DNA of 64,000 nucleotides from Dyella sp. GSA-30 (GCF_027924605.1 NZ_AP027042.1:5433524-5497523); one strand, 5' to 3'; positions 1 through 9,156 are shown, counted from the stretch's first letter. Numbers and translations: made by a program. The notes: generated by a model not told the origin, from the letters alone.

Positions 1-585
1 GTCGTAACCATACAAGGTGGAGATGTTGAAGCCCCAATCCACATGATCGGTCTGGACCGTGTCTTCCACGCGGGTAAGGTTGATGACGAGCTGATCGAAC
101 TCTACGCGGTTGGGCCGCGTCGCATACGACAACGGATAGTTCGTAAAGCTGGACGAACTCACGTTGGCCGACGGATTGATCCAACCGTTGATCTCGACAC
201 GGTTGCGCTTCATCCAGTTGCCGAGGCTGGTGCAGGCGAGCGCTTTTTGCAGCGGATACTGGCCGTAGGCCACCGGCACGCCGATGGGCGCCGCGACACC
301 GCCGAGCTGCCATTCGCCATTGGGAAAGGGCGGTGAGTCGAGCGGCGCATCCATCGCGCGGCGCTGTGGAGCGGGAGCGTTCGGATCCGACGGCTGTGCA
401 TCTTCACGGTAGGCCGCAGCAAGGCGCGAGCCAAACCCCTGTGAGCAGTCGTCGCTCGCGGGGCGACTCGCGGCAGGCGGCCCCAAGGCCTGGCTCGCCG
501 CTTGCGGCGCGTCATCGGCCAGCGCCTTGCCAACGGGGATCAGCGCCATCATCACGGCAACAGCTAGAACTTTCTTTACAGACAT
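1..585 (-). CDS. Outer-membrane beta-barrel porin, OmpL-like (partial, C-terminus beyond window)
   Basis: The reading frame is open from an ATG at 585 down to base 1, giving 195 codons without a stop. The N-terminus (MSVKKVLAVAVMMALIPVGK, then ALA-DD) is a signal peptide with a likely cleavage after ALA. A low-complexity linker follows, and then segments such as NRVEINGWINPSANVSSS and TDHVDWGFNISTLYGYD. These resemble the putative beta-barrel porin-2 (OmpL-like, bbp2) family, in which a VDWGF..S.LYG segment is typical. The protein would sit in the outer membrane as a diffusion porin. It lies downstream of kdpB on the same strand, so a link to potassium supply is possible but is only inferred. 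The 3' part is cut off by the window edge. Confidence 0.75.
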   Translation of the reverse strand, partial: MSVKKVLAVAVMMALIPVGKALADDAPQAASQALGPPAASRPASDDCSQGFGSRLAAAYREDAQPSDPNAPAPQRRAMDAPLDSPPFPNGEWQLGGVAAPIGVPVAYGQYPLQKALACTSLGNWMKRNRVEINGWINPSANVSSSSFTNYPLSYATRPNRVEFDQLVINLTRVEDTVQTDHVDWGFNISTLYGYD

Positions 586-692
586 AGTAATTCGAATCCG
601 GTCCCGCAACGGACCGCCTCTGGTGGTTGAAACAACAATCCGAAGCTTTTAGTGAGCGCGGTTTCAGACGCGCCCACTATCGAGCCTTCGCG

Positions 693-890
693 TTAGATCC
701 CGGCGTACCCGCCCCGTACATACTCATCGTCCTGCTGCGTCGCCTCACTATCGTGTGGCGCGACGCGCACCTTGGCGTGCATGGGTAGTGCAATCACCAC
801 ATCGCAGGGCGAGTCGTTGGCCGACAGACGCAACTCCATATCGGGGTGTGTTTCGTCGGGGAGGGAAACCGAGAGCTTCAGGGTATTCAT
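693..890 (-). CDS. Hypothetical 65-aa protein downstream of kdpB
   Basis: This short ORF starts 25 nt after the kdpB stop and ends about 107 nt before the porin start, all on the minus strand. The product is acidic and hydrophilic, with no signal peptide or membrane segment. It begins MNTLKLSVSLPDETHPDMEL and ends with DDEYVRGGYAGI. It has no similarity that I recognise to KdpC, which would have an N-terminal membrane helix and about 190 residues. The position argues for co-transcription with kdpFAB. The call as a real gene rests on the conserved-looking spacing and good codon use only. Confidence 0.5.
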   Translation of the reverse strand: MNTLKLSVSLPDETHPDMELRLSANDSPCDVVIALPMHAKVRVAPHDSEATQQDDEYVRGGYAGI

Positions 891-915
891 CGCTTGCTTT
901 GATCCTTGTCGGGAA

Positions 916-2988
916 TTAGGCGAGACCGCACAGCACCAGCAACAGGTCGATCAATTTGATGCCGACGAACGGCACGGCGATGCCGCCGAGGCCATAGACC
1001 AGCAGATTGCGACGCAGCAGCGCACCCGCGCCCAGCGCGCGGTACTTGACGCCTTTGAGTGCCAGCGGAATCAGAAAGATGATGATCAACGCGTTGAAAA
1101 TGACCGCTGACAGGATCGCGCTCTGCGGCGTAGCCAGATGCATCACGTTGAGCGCATTGAGCGCCGGATAGGTGGTGGCGAACGCCGCCGGAATGATCGC
1201 GAAATACTTGGCGATATCGTTGGCGATCGAAAAGGTCGTCAACGCGCCGCGCGTGATCAGCATCTGCTTGCCGATCTCCACCACCTCGATCAACTTGGTC
1301 GGGTTGGAGTCCAGGTCGACCATGTTGCCGGCTTCCTTGGCCGCCTGTGTGCCGGTATTCATCGCTACCGCGACATCGGCCTGAGCCAGTGCCGGAGCAT
1401 CGTTGGTACCGTCGCCGCACATGGCAACCAGACGGTTCTCGGCCTGGATGCTGCGAATCAATTTCAGCTTGGCTTCCGGGGTCGCCTCGGCGAGGAAATC
1501 GTCCACCCCGGCTTCAGCGGCGATCGCCGCGGCGGTGAGCGGGTTGTCGCCGGTAATCATCACCGTCTTGATGCCCATGCGGCGCATCTCGGCGAAGCGT
1601 TCGCGGATACCGCCCTTGACGATGTCCTTCAGCTCGATCACGCCCAGCGCGGTCGAACCCTCGGTAACGATCAGCGGCGTGGCGCCACGACGTGCGATGT
1701 CTTCGGCCATGCGCTTGACCAGCGGCGGCAAATGGCTGCCCAGCGAATCCAGATAGCGTTCGACTGCATCGAGCGCGCCCTTGCGGATATGACGCTCGCC
1801 GATGTCGACACCGCTCATGCGGGTTTGCGCAGTGAACGGGACAAACTGTGCGTGACCGGCTTCGAGCTGGCGCTCGCGCAGACCAAAGCGTTCTTTTGCC
1901 AGCACGACCACGCTGCGGCCTTCGGGCGTTTCATCGGCCAGCGAAGCCAGCTGAGCCGCGTCGGCAAGGATGCTCTCTTCAATGCCCGGTGCCGGCATGA
2001 AGGCGACCGCCTGGCGGTTGCCCAGGGTGATGGTGCCGGTCTTGTCCAGCAACAGCACGTCAACGTCGCCAGCCGCTTCCACCGCACGACCCGAGGTGGC
2101 GATGACATTGGCGCGGATCATGCGGTCCATGCCCGCAATACCGATGGCCGACAGCAAGGCACCGATGGTGGTGGGAATCAGACAAACCAGCAGCGCAACC
2201 AGCACGGTCAGCGTGATCGGGTTGCCCTTCCCGGCGACCTGCACGCTATAGATCGAATACGGCAGCAAGGTGGAACACGCCAGCAGGAAGATCAGCGTGA
2301 ACTTGGCCAGCAGGATTGTCAGCGCAATCTCGTTCGGCGTCTTGCGGCGCGCCGCACCTTCGACCATCGCGATCATGCGATCGAGAAAGCTCTCGCCCGG
2401 ATTGCTGGTGATACGCACCACCAACCAGTCGGAAAGCACACGCGTACCGCCGGTGACCGCACTGCGGTCGCCGCCCGATTCGCGGATCACCGGCGCGGAT
2501 TCGCCGGTAATAGCGCTTTCGTCGACACTGGCCGCACCGACCACGACTTCACCGTCGCCGGGCAAAAGTTCGGTAGCCTCGACCAGTACATGGTCGCCGC
2601 TGCGCAACTCGCTCGACTCGACAAAGGTGATCGCCGCATCGCGCTGCGGACCGGCCAGTTTCTTGGCCATGACGTTCTTGCGCGAACTGCGCAACGCAGC
2701 CGCCTGAGCCTTGCCGCGACCTTCGGCCAGCGCTTCGGCAAAGTTGGCAAACAGCAGCGTGAACCACAGCCAGACGCTGACCCAGAAAATGAACGCGGTC
2801 GGCGCCTCGCCATGGCCGGCCAGAGCCTGGACCCACAACAGCGTGGTCAACACGCTGCATACGAACACCACGAACATCACCGGGTTGCGGAACTGCAGCC
2901 GCGGCGATAGCTTGCGGAACGAATCGGCCACGGCCTTGAGAATCAAGTCGCGGTCGAAGCCGCGCACGGCATGGGTTTGAGTAGTCAT
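916..2988 (-). CDS. kdpB: Potassium-transporting P-type ATPase, catalytic subunit KdpB
   Basis: This is the P-type ATPase subunit of the high-affinity Kdp potassium pump in the inner membrane. The 690-aa length fits the family. The phosphorylation motif DKTGT lies at about residue 315 within [16 protein letters not shown]. The TGES actuator-domain motif appears in [10 protein letters not shown], and the hinge motif [15 protein letters not shown] is also present. Several hydrophobic segments flank these domains. The start lies 4 nt after the kdpA stop, consistent with translational coupling. KdpB couples ATP hydrolysis to K+ passing through KdpA, and KdpC is normally needed for activity. KdpC is not encoded directly downstream here. 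Confidence 0.97.
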   Translation of the reverse strand: MTTQTHAVRGFDRDLILKAVADSFRKLSPRLQFRNPVMFVVFVCSVLTTLLWVQALAGHGEAPTAFIFWVSVWLWFTLLFANFAEALAEGRGKAQAAALRSSRKNVMAKKLAGPQRDAAITFVESSELRSGDHVLVEATELLPGDGEVVVGAASVDESAITGESAPVIRESGGDRSAVTGGTRVLSDWLVVRITSNPGESFLDRMIAMVEGAARRKTPNEIALTILLAKFTLIFLLACSTLLPYSIYSVQVAGKGNPITLTVLVALLVCLIPTTIGALLSAIGIAGMDRMIRANVIATSGRAVEAAGDVDVLLLDKTGTITLGNRQAVAFMPAPGIEESILADAAQLASLADETPEGRSVVVLAKERFGLRERQLEAGHAQFVPFTAQTRMSGVDIGERHIRKGALDAVERYLDSLGSHLPPLVKRMAEDIARRGATPLIVTEGSTALGVIELKDIVKGGIRERFAEMRRMGIKTVMITGDNPLTAAAIAAEAGVDDFLAEATPEAKLKLIRSIQAENRLVAMCGDGTNDAPALAQADVAVAMNTGTQAAKEAGNMVDLDSNPTKLIEVVEIGKQMLITRGALTTFSIANDIAKYFAIIPAAFATTYPALNALNVMHLATPQSAILSAVIFNALIIIFLIPLALKGVKYRALGAGALLRRNLLVYGLGGIAVPFVGIKLIDLLLVLCGLA

Positions 2989-2992
2989 CGAA

Positions 2993-4795
2993 TCAATGCC
3001 CTGACATCAGGTATTCGGCGATCGGGCCAAGTGCCAGAGCCGGAAGGAAAGTAAGCGCGCCGACCACGATCACCACGCAGGCAAGCAAGGTGACAAACAG
3101 CGGCGTATGCGTGGGCAAGGTGCCAGCCGACGGCGGTACGTGGCGCTTGGCGGCCAGCGAGCCGGCCATGGCCAACATCGCGATGGCCAGCGGAAAGCGT
3201 GCGAAGAACATGCACACACCCAGCAAGACGTTCCAGAACGGGGTGTTGGTCGACAGACCACCGAATGCGCTGCCGTTGTTGTTCGAGGCCGAGCTGACCG
3301 CATAGAGCACTTCGCTGAAGCCATGCGCACCGGGGTTGCTGACACCGGCGACACCCGCTGGCGCCATCACCGCAATCGCGGTACAGATCACGACCAGGGC
3401 ACACGGCAGCAGCACGGCCAGGCTGGCCATCTTCATCTCGTACGCTTCGATCTTCTTACCGAGGTATTCGGGCGTACGGCCCACCATCAGGCCAGCAATG
3501 AACACCGCGACGACCGCGAATGCGAGCATGCCGTAAAGACCCGAACCGACGCCGCCGAAGATCACCTCGCCCAGCTGCATCAGCCACATCGGTACCAGGC
3601 CACCCAGTGGAGTGAGCGAATCGTGCGCATTGTTGACCGCGCCACAGGAAGCGGCCGTGGTGATCGCGGTGAACAGGCCACTGGCGGCGATACCGAAGCG
3701 CGTTTCCTTGCCTTCCATGTTGCCACCCGGCTGCAACGCGGTGGCTTGCTGATCGACAGCCAGACCATGCAGCGCCGGGTTACCAGCCTGCTCGGCGGCT
3801 ACCACACCGATGGCCAGCGGCACAAAAATCAGCAGCATGGTGGCGAGAATTGCCCAGCCTTGTCGCCGGTCGCCGACCATGCTGCCAAAGGTGATGCAAA
3901 GACCGCCCGGAATCAGGAAGATCGCCAGCATCTCGATAAAGTTGGCAAGCGGCGTCGGGTTCTCGTAAGGGTGCGCGGAGTTGGCGCCGAAGAAGCCGCC
4001 GCCGTTGGTGCCCAGCTGCTTGATTGCAATCTGCGATGCGGCCGGCCCCATCGGCAAGCTCTGCGTATCGACCGGCGACTCTTTCGTCACGTCATGACCG
4101 GCCGCATCCTTGAGCACATTGCCCTGGGCATCCTTGACCTGCTCCACCTGCACGATGTGCTGGGTCAACGGCACGTCGACGTAGGCCTTGAAGTTCTGCA
4201 CCACGCCCTGCGAAACCAGCAGCAATGCCATGACCAGCGAGAACGGCAGCAGGATGTACAAGACGCTGCGCGTCATGTCGACCCAGAAATTGCCGATGCT
4301 CAACGAGCTCTTGCGCGTGAAGCCGCGAATGACCGCGATCAGCACAGCGATACCGGTCGCGGCAGAGAGGAAGTTCTGCACCGCCAGGCCGAGCATCTGC
4401 GTGAGATAGCTCATCGCGTTCTCGCCGGAATACGCTTGCCAGTTGGTGTTGCTGGCGAAGCTGATGGCCGTATTCATGGCCGAATCCGGCGTGATCGCCG
4501 TGAAATGCTGTGGGTTGAGCGGCAACCACTGCTGCACGCGCTGCAACAGGTACACCACCAGCAGGCCGGCGATATTGAACAGCAGCATGGTCATCGCATA
4601 GCGACGCCAACCCATGTCGTCCTCGGCACGGATACCGGAGGCGCGATACATCAGGCGCTCCACACCCGCACCCAGTCGATTGACGCGATTGGGCGTATCG
4701 GCAAATACCAAGGCCATGTACTGCCCCACTGGCTTGACCAGCAGCAACAGCACGACTAGATAGATGGCTACCTGAAGAATATCGTTCGTGGTCAT
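2993..4795 (-). CDS. kdpA: Potassium-transporting ATPase, potassium-binding subunit KdpA
   Basis: This is the channel-like K+-binding subunit of the Kdp complex, a polytopic inner-membrane protein related to Trk/Ktr channels. From the chosen ATG ([19 protein letters not shown]) it has 600 aa, slightly longer than E. coli KdpA. Selectivity-loop signatures such as [19 protein letters not shown] and the related [13 protein letters not shown] are present. The start at 4795 overlaps the kdpF stop as ATGA. An upstream in-frame ATG at 4828 would lie inside kdpF and is less likely. Confidence 0.97.
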   Translation of the reverse strand: MTTNDILQVAIYLVVLLLLVKPVGQYMALVFADTPNRVNRLGAGVERLMYRASGIRAEDDMGWRRYAMTMLLFNIAGLLVVYLLQRVQQWLPLNPQHFTAITPDSAMNTAISFASNTNWQAYSGENAMSYLTQMLGLAVQNFLSAATGIAVLIAVIRGFTRKSSLSIGNFWVDMTRSVLYILLPFSLVMALLLVSQGVVQNFKAYVDVPLTQHIVQVEQVKDAQGNVLKDAAGHDVTKESPVDTQSLPMGPAASQIAIKQLGTNGGGFFGANSAHPYENPTPLANFIEMLAIFLIPGGLCITFGSMVGDRRQGWAILATMLLIFVPLAIGVVAAEQAGNPALHGLAVDQQATALQPGGNMEGKETRFGIAASGLFTAITTAASCGAVNNAHDSLTPLGGLVPMWLMQLGEVIFGGVGSGLYGMLAFAVVAVFIAGLMVGRTPEYLGKKIEAYEMKMASLAVLLPCALVVICTAIAVMAPAGVAGVSNPGAHGFSEVLYAVSSASNNNGSAFGGLSTNTPFWNVLLGVCMFFARFPLAIAMLAMAGSLAAKRHVPPSAGTLPTHTPLFVTLLACVVIVVGALTFLPALALGPIAEYLMSGH

Positions 4796-4884
4796 TCGAA
4801 CCACTCCGGTTTGAGCAGGGCCACGCACAGGTAGCCCGTCAGCGCCACCGCAATAACGGTGGCCACGACATAAACAAAGGTCAT
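4792..4884 (-). CDS. kdpF: KdpF small membrane subunit
   Basis: This 30-aa single-span peptide begins MTFVYVVATVIAVALTGYLC and ends with LLKPEWFE. Length, hydrophobic helix and position immediately before kdpA match KdpF, the 29-aa lipid-like stabiliser of the Kdp complex in E. coli. An AGGA ribosome-binding sequence sits 7 nt before the ATG. Its stop overlaps the kdpA start as ATGA. It is too short for most gene callers. Confidence 0.88.
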   Translation of the reverse strand: MTFVYVVATVIAVALTGYLCVALLKPEWFE

Positions 4885-4917
4885 GGGAATTCCTGGTGGC
4901 TTACGCGAGGATTCGCG

Positions 4918-5010
4918 TCAGGGACGTTTGCCGAGGCGGTCGCAGATCAGCAGAAAGCCGATGCTGGCTGCACTGAGCACTAAACAAAACAGCAGATAGA
5001 CGATATCCAT
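4918..5010 (-). CDS. Hypothetical 30-aa single-span membrane peptide upstream of kdpF
   Basis: A short ORF of 31 codons including stop begins MDIVYLLFCLVLSAASIGFL and ends LLICDRLGKRP. It has one hydrophobic helix followed by a short basic tail. It ends 33 nt before kdpF, on the same strand, and its length is the same as KdpF. It may be a second small membrane subunit or a leader peptide of the kdp operon. I see no strong Shine-Dalgarno sequence, so translation is uncertain. Function is unknown. Confidence 0.5.
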   Translation of the reverse strand: MDIVYLLFCLVLSAASIGFLLICDRLGKRP

Positions 5011-5047
5011 GGGATGCCGATCGAAGGAGGTAGTGCAACGACGCGCA

Positions 5048-5053
5048 CTATAG
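5048..5053 (-). promoter_or_regulatory. Candidate -10 box of the kdp operon
   Basis: The minus strand reads CCTATAGTG here, 38 nt before the first small kdp-operon ORF. TATAGT is a good -10 hexamer. No clear -35 lies 16-18 nt upstream, which would fit an activator-dependent promoter such as a KdpE-controlled one. Inference only. Confidence 0.35.
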
Positions 5054-5113
5054 GAATCGGCACATAAGAAAGGGGTAGCGGTTTGGGCGGGTCGCGTATA
5101 GAACGCGTAAATT

Positions 5114-5132
5114 TTTACATCGAGGATGTAAA
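5114..5132. promoter_or_regulatory. Perfect palindrome TTTACATC-GAG-GATGTAAA, candidate operator upstream of kdp
   Basis: Two perfect 8-bp arms flank a 3-bp centre, about 60 bp upstream of the candidate kdp -10 box. The AT-rich dyad differs from the surrounding GC-rich sequence, as expected of a regulator binding site. The regulator is unknown. It could be KdpE or another response regulator. A role in DNA binding is inferred from symmetry and position only. Confidence 0.4.
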
Positions 5133-5135
5133 CGC

Positions 5136-5194
5136 CCCCCTCACCCCAGCCCTCTCCCCCGGCTCAGCCGGGGGAGAGGGCTGGGGTGAGGGGG
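5136..5194. repeat. Long GC-rich palindromic repeat (CCCCCTCACCCC family)
   Basis: Perfect 28-bp arms (5136-5163 and 5167-5194) flank a 3-bp loop. Left-arm landmarks are CCCCCTCACCCCAGCCC and CTCTCCCCCGGC. It lies between the DedA-rhodanese stop and the kdp promoter. The same core recurs at 8145-8281, so it is an interspersed element and not a gene-specific site. It could also stop transcription coming from the upstream gene, although there is no T-tract. Confidence 0.8.
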
Positions 5195-5210
5195 AGGCTC
5201 TTGCCAGGGA

Positions 5211-6197
5211 TCAAGCCGCCGTATGCGTCGGCACGATCATCACACCCTCATCTTTCTCAGGCGCCAGATGCTCGATCGCGTAACCGGCGGCATCCCACGC
5301 ATCCAGGCCGCCAAGCAGCGGCCTCACATGACGATACCCCCGATCGATCAGCGCCTTGGCCGCGATCGCGGCGGAGGTCTCGTTCGGGCAGTTGCAGTAG
5401 ATGATCAGCTCGCGGTCGGTCGGAATATCGTGCAGCGCCTGCTCCATGCTTTTCAGATCCGCCAGGACGGCTCCTGGGATGATCCGCGTGTCGACCACCC
5501 GCGCCGCCGAGGAACGCACGTCCACCACGATCGGCGACGCCCCAGAGGCAATCGCACCGGACAGCTCGTCGACCGTAATGCGCGCCATCCGCAACGAATG
5601 CAGCAGGCGCCGGCGCTGCCACCATTTGGCGGCGATATAAAGGGCGAGCAGTACGGCGATGATTTCCAGCGCGACCGTGCCGGCGCTGGCCAGCAGGTTC
5701 AGTACATGATCGATCTGCGCCGAGAAGACGTAGCCAAGGCCGATAGCGACACCCGCCCAGATCAGCGAACCGGCCACATCCAGCGCTATGAACGCCCAAG
5801 GCCGCAACCCCATGGCACCCACCAGGGGCGGCGCCACCGTCGACAGGCCCGGCACGAACTTGGCGATCAGCAACACGCGCCCGCGCCAGCGCTGAAAGCG
5901 CAGCTCGGATTGTTTTACGCAGGAATCGGGGGAGAGCGAGATGCGGCAGATAGTGCGCATGACGCCGGACCCATAACGACGCCCGGCCCAGTACCAGACC
6001 AGATCGCTAAGCAGGCAGCCGAGCACCGCAGCCGCCACGACCGTGGCCAAGGGCAGCTGGCCATTGGCGGCCAGGGCACCGGCGACCACCATGGTCGGCA
6101 CGGCGGGCACGGGCAGGCCGGCCTGTTCGACCAGGACATTGAAAAACACCAGAAGGGCGCCGTACTCCGCAATCAGAGCGATAATTTGGCTGGCCAT
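5211..6197 (-). CDS. DedA-family membrane protein fused to a C-terminal rhodanese domain
   Basis: The 328-aa protein has an N-terminal DedA/SNARE-associated (VTT) membrane domain over roughly residues 1-200. A rhodanese-like domain covers about residues 215-320, with the segments PIVVDVRSSAARVVDTRIIPGA and LIIYCNCPNETSAAIAAKAL. The active-site loop cysteine falls in YCNCPNE. DedA proteins act in lipid flipping and envelope homeostasis, while rhodaneses move sulfur or sense its redox state. The physiological role of the fusion is not known. The start MASQIIAL at 6197 was preferred because the 23 residues encoded upstream are not hydrophobic and would precede the first helix. Confidence 0.85.
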   Translation of the reverse strand: MASQIIALIAEYGALLVFFNVLVEQAGLPVPAVPTMVVAGALAANGQLPLATVVAAAVLGCLLSDLVWYWAGRRYGSGVMRTICRISLSPDSCVKQSELRFQRWRGRVLLIAKFVPGLSTVAPPLVGAMGLRPWAFIALDVAGSLIWAGVAIGLGYVFSAQIDHVLNLLASAGTVALEIIAVLLALYIAAKWWQRRRLLHSLRMARITVDELSGAIASGASPIVVDVRSSAARVVDTRIIPGAVLADLKSMEQALHDIPTDRELIIYCNCPNETSAAIAAKALIDRGYRHVRPLLGGLDAWDAAGYAIEHLAPEKDEGVMIVPTHTAA

Positions 6198-6436
6198 CGG
6201 CAGACGCCTCGATCGGTTTATTCCCCCCGCTTCGCCCCATCTGGGGGCGCGGCGGCCGAATTGCAAACACTGGATCAGCGCCGGTAACGGACCCTACCGG
6301 GTCGCTTTCCCGCGTACCGGCCCCAGCCCTCCGATGGCGCAAGTTTAAGCTATTGCAACGCCCACGCGCCGCAACAGCACCTACCCGATAGCCCCGGACA
6401 GAAAGTCTCAGTCGCGGACTGGCCTTGCTCTACGTC

Positions 6437-6442
6437 TATAAT
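6437..6442 (+). promoter_or_regulatory. Candidate -10 box (TATAAT) for ispB
   Basis: A consensus TATAAT lies 28 nt before the ispB ATG, in the divergent gap between the DedA-rhodanese gene and ispB. No convincing -35 is visible at the expected spacing. The assignment rests on the perfect hexamer and its position. Confidence 0.45.
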
Positions 6443-6470
6443 CCGGCTCATTCGTAACTGCGACTCCCAC

Positions 6471-7472
6471 ATGACCACGATACCTGCCGACGCCATCCGT
6501 ACCGCCGACTTCGCCGCCGTGCGCGCGCTCGCCGCCGCCGACATGCAGCGCGTCGATACGCTGATCCGTCACCGCCTCTCGTCGGACGTGGTCCTGATCA
6601 ACCAGATTGCCGACCACATCATCGCCAGCGGCGGCAAGCGCCTGCGCCCGATGTTGCACGTACTTTCCGCGGCGGCGGCAGGTTATCGCGGCGAACAGCA
6701 CATCAAGCTGGCCGCTGTTATCGAATTCATCCATACCTCGACGCTGCTGCACGACGACGTGGTCGACGAGTCGGACCTGCGCCGCGGCCGCAAGACCGCC
6801 AATGCGCTCTGGGGCAACGCAGCCAGCGTACTGGTCGGCGATTTTCTCTATTCGCGCTCGTTCCAGCTGATGGTCGAGTTGGACGATATGCGCATCATGC
6901 GCATCCTCGCCGACACCACCAACACGATCGCCGAAGGCGAAGTGCTGCAGTTGCTCAACATCGGCAATGCCGACGTCGACGAGGCAGCCTACCTCGCCGT
7001 GATCGAACGCAAGACGGCCGTGCTGTTCGCGGCCGCAACGGAGCTGGGTGGCATCCTCGGCGGCCTGCCGGACCATCAGGTCACCGCGCTGCGCCGTTAC
7101 GGCATGGAACTGGGCTACGCCTTCCAGATCGCCGACGATCTGCTCGACTACGTATCCGACGCCGATACCCTGGGCAAGAACATCGGTGACGATCTGGCCG
7201 AAGGCAAACCCACGCTGCCGCTGATCTATGCGCTGAAGAACGCCAGCCCGGAACAGGCGCAATCGCTGCGACATGCGATCGAACATGGTGGCCTGGATTC
7301 GCTCGATCGCATCATCGCCGCCATCCGCGACTCAGGTGCACTGGAACGCACGCACGAGCGTGCCGTCATGCATGCCGATGCCGCACGTAGCGCACTCGAT
7401 CACCTGCCGCCATCGACTTACCGTGACGCACTCAGCGCCCTGGCCGACTATTCGGTGGAACGCAAATTCTGA
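6471..7472 (+). CDS. ispB: Octaprenyl diphosphate synthase (polyprenyl synthetase)
   Basis: This enzyme elongates farnesyl diphosphate with isopentenyl units to make the ubiquinone side chain. The 333-aa length fits. The first aspartate-rich motif is LLHDDVVDESDLRRGR, at about residues 95-110. The second is FQIADDLLDYVSD, at about 218-230. GGKRLRPML near residue 55 is also family-typical. It is divergent from the DedA-rhodanese gene. Later genes in the window (ubiH and its paralogue) act in the same quinone pathway but are not in this operon. Confidence 0.93.
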   Translation: MTTIPADAIRTADFAAVRALAAADMQRVDTLIRHRLSSDVVLINQIADHIIASGGKRLRPMLHVLSAAAAGYRGEQHIKLAAVIEFIHTSTLLHDDVVDESDLRRGRKTANALWGNAASVLVGDFLYSRSFQLMVELDDMRIMRILADTTNTIAEGEVLQLLNIGNADVDEAAYLAVIERKTAVLFAAATELGGILGGLPDHQVTALRRYGMELGYAFQIADDLLDYVSDADTLGKNIGDDLAEGKPTLPLIYALKNASPEQAQSLRHAIEHGGLDSLDRIIAAIRDSGALERTHERAVMHADAARSALDHLPPSTYRDALSALADYSVERKF

Positions 7473-7508
7473 TCGGCGCCGATCGGCGCTTTTGACAGGG
7501 GAAGTCCA

Positions 7509-8099
7509 GTGCTAGGCAAGCTCTTCAAATCCAGGCCCGGCAAGCAGCCCGGACATGTCACCGTCAATCTCAACGACCGCGTGCAGCCGATACATCGCGG
7601 AGAGATCTACGAAGATCCGCTCGATGCGTTCTTGCGTGCAAAGAAGCTGGGTGCCGTCGATGGCGGCGGCAGCCTGCTCAGCGAGGTTGGCGAAATCCAG
7701 TATTGCGATGTCGAGGTCGAGCTGACTGATACCAACGAGGATGTGCTTGCCCTACTTGTACGGCAAGTGGAGGCACTGGGCGCACCGAAAGGCTCCAAGC
7801 TCATCCTCGGTGCGGGCAAAGAGGATATTCCGATCGGCCGGAACGAAGGCCTCGCGGTCTACCTCAACGGTACGGAATTACCCGATTCGGTTTACGCCGA
7901 GTGCGATTCCAATGTGGTCTACCGTACCTTTGCCGAGCTGCTGGGCAAAGAAGGCAGCATCCACAGCTACTGGCAGGGGCCGACCGAAACGGCGCTTTAC
8001 ATGTATGGCCCATCGTTCGAGCGAATGCATGCGTTGCTGAGTAATTTCATGGCGAGCTATCCGCTTTGCGACAAGGCGCGGGTTGTGCAGATCGCCTGA
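7509..8099 (+). CDS. Conserved hypothetical protein (196 aa)
   Basis: The ORF starts 36 nt after ispB with a GGGGAAG ribosome-binding sequence about 6 nt upstream of its GTG (7509). The product is a soluble protein beginning LGKLFKSRPGKQPGHVTVNL. It has no signal peptide and no membrane helix. A central part reads LTDTNEDVLALLVRQVEALG, and a hydrophobic middle reads KGSKLILGAGKE. I do not recognise a functional family. Codon use and the upstream ribosome-binding site support a real gene that is probably co-transcribed with ispB. Confidence 0.8.
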   Translation: MLGKLFKSRPGKQPGHVTVNLNDRVQPIHRGEIYEDPLDAFLRAKKLGAVDGGGSLLSEVGEIQYCDVEVELTDTNEDVLALLVRQVEALGAPKGSKLILGAGKEDIPIGRNEGLAVYLNGTELPDSVYAECDSNVVYRTFAELLGKEGSIHSYWQGPTETALYMYGPSFERMHALLSNFMASYPLCDKARVVQIA

Positions 8100-8144
8100 A
8101 ACGACCGTTCGATAGCGACTTTGTTATGAGCAGGACCGAAAGCT

Positions 8145-8281
8145 CCCCCTCACCCCAACCCTCTCCCCCGGCAAAGCTCAGGGGAGAGGGAGCCGAATGA
8201 GGACGCCTCATTGTTTCGCACTTGCGCAATCTGACCCCCTCTCCCCTGGCTTTGCCGGGGAAGAGGGTTGGGGTGAGGGGG
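8145..8281. repeat. Composite palindromic repeat of the CCCCCTCACCCC family
   Basis: Outer arms of 33 bp (8145-8177 and 8249-8281) are inverted copies with one mismatch. Both carry the CCCCCTCACCCC core and CCGGCAAAGC. A second, shorter pair (AGGGGAGAGGG and its complement) is nested inside, so the whole 137 bp looks like two elements in opposite orientation. It lies between two convergent genes (the 196-aa protein and the hydrolase), where it may also act as a transcription barrier. It is related to the element at 5136-5194. Confidence 0.8.
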
Positions 8282-8312
8282 CACAGGAGGCGACGTGAAG
8301 CGAGCCTACCTC

Positions 8313-9101
8313 TCAAGGCGTACCAGCAAACGCCCCATGCAGCCAATCGCGCATCAGCCGATAGCTGCGCTGCGCCGCACGCTCGTCATATTTGCAACCC
8401 GGCGAGTTCTGACCTTTCTCGGTAAAGCAATGCACCGCATTGCCGAGCACGACGAACTGCCAATCGGCCGGGCTTGAACGCATCTCGTCCATGAACTTGT
8501 CCGCGTCGGGCATGGTGCCCTTGTCGTCGGCGCCGTTCATGACCAGCACGCGTGCCTTGATGTTCTTGGCCAGCGACGGATCGTCGGTCTGCAAGGCACC
8601 ATGGAAGGACACGATGGCCGCTACATCGGCACCGCTGCGCGCGAGATCGAGCACGGTCGAGCCACCGAAGCAGAAACCGATCGCCGCCAGATGCGCCAGA
8701 TCGATCGGCGCGCTCTTGGCCTGCGCCTTGAGCTGACTGAGTGCCTCATTCACACGCTTACGCATCTCGGCGCGATTGCCATAAAGTGGCTTCACCGCCG
8801 CCATCGCCTCGTTGTCGTTGGTCGGGCGAATCTTCTCGCCATACATGTCGGTAACGAGAATCACGTAGTCCTTGCCAGCGATGCCATCGGCCTTTTCCAG
8901 GGCCTGATCGTTCACGCCATACCAGTTCGGCACCATCACCAGGCCAGGGCGTTTGGCACTGACCGCATCGTCATACACCAGCACGCTGTGGAAACGCGTA
9001 CCGTCCTGTGTCCATTCGACCGGCTTGTGCACCATCTTCGCCTGCGCGGCGAAGGAACAACCGGCCAGCAACAACAGACAAGCTAAACGAGCCATACGCA
9101 T
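8313..9101 (-). CDS. Dienelactone hydrolase family protein, exported
   Basis: This is an alpha/beta hydrolase of the dienelactone hydrolase family with 262 aa. The nucleophile Cys is in GFCFGGSTVLDLA. The Asp is likely in NGADDKGTMPDAD and the His in LGNAVHCFTEKG. The start at 9101 is set by GAGGACAG 7 nt upstream and yields the export signal MRMARLACLLLLAGCSFAAQ. LLAGC resembles a lipobox, so a lipoprotein is possible, but cleavage after AQA is also plausible. The substrate is unknown. It is on the same strand as the two quinone hydroxylases but 55 nt away from the nearer one. Confidence 0.82.
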   Translation of the reverse strand: MRMARLACLLLLAGCSFAAQAKMVHKPVEWTQDGTRFHSVLVYDDAVSAKRPGLVMVPNWYGVNDQALEKADGIAGKDYVILVTDMYGEKIRPTNDNEAMAAVKPLYGNRAEMRKRVNEALSQLKAQAKSAPIDLAHLAAIGFCFGGSTVLDLARSGADVAAIVSFHGALQTDDPSLAKNIKARVLVMNGADDKGTMPDADKFMDEMRSSPADWQFVVLGNAVHCFTEKGQNSPGCKYDERAAQRSYRLMRDWLHGAFAGTP

Positions 9102-9156
9102 GGTTCTGTCCTCGGGTGGCGAAAGTTCAGTCAATAGCGAAACAGCGACAAATGGT

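Noticed and set aside
1138-4759. Long open frames antisense to kdpB and kdpA
   Set aside because: They are low-complexity His/Arg/Gln-rich mirrors of clearly identified genes.
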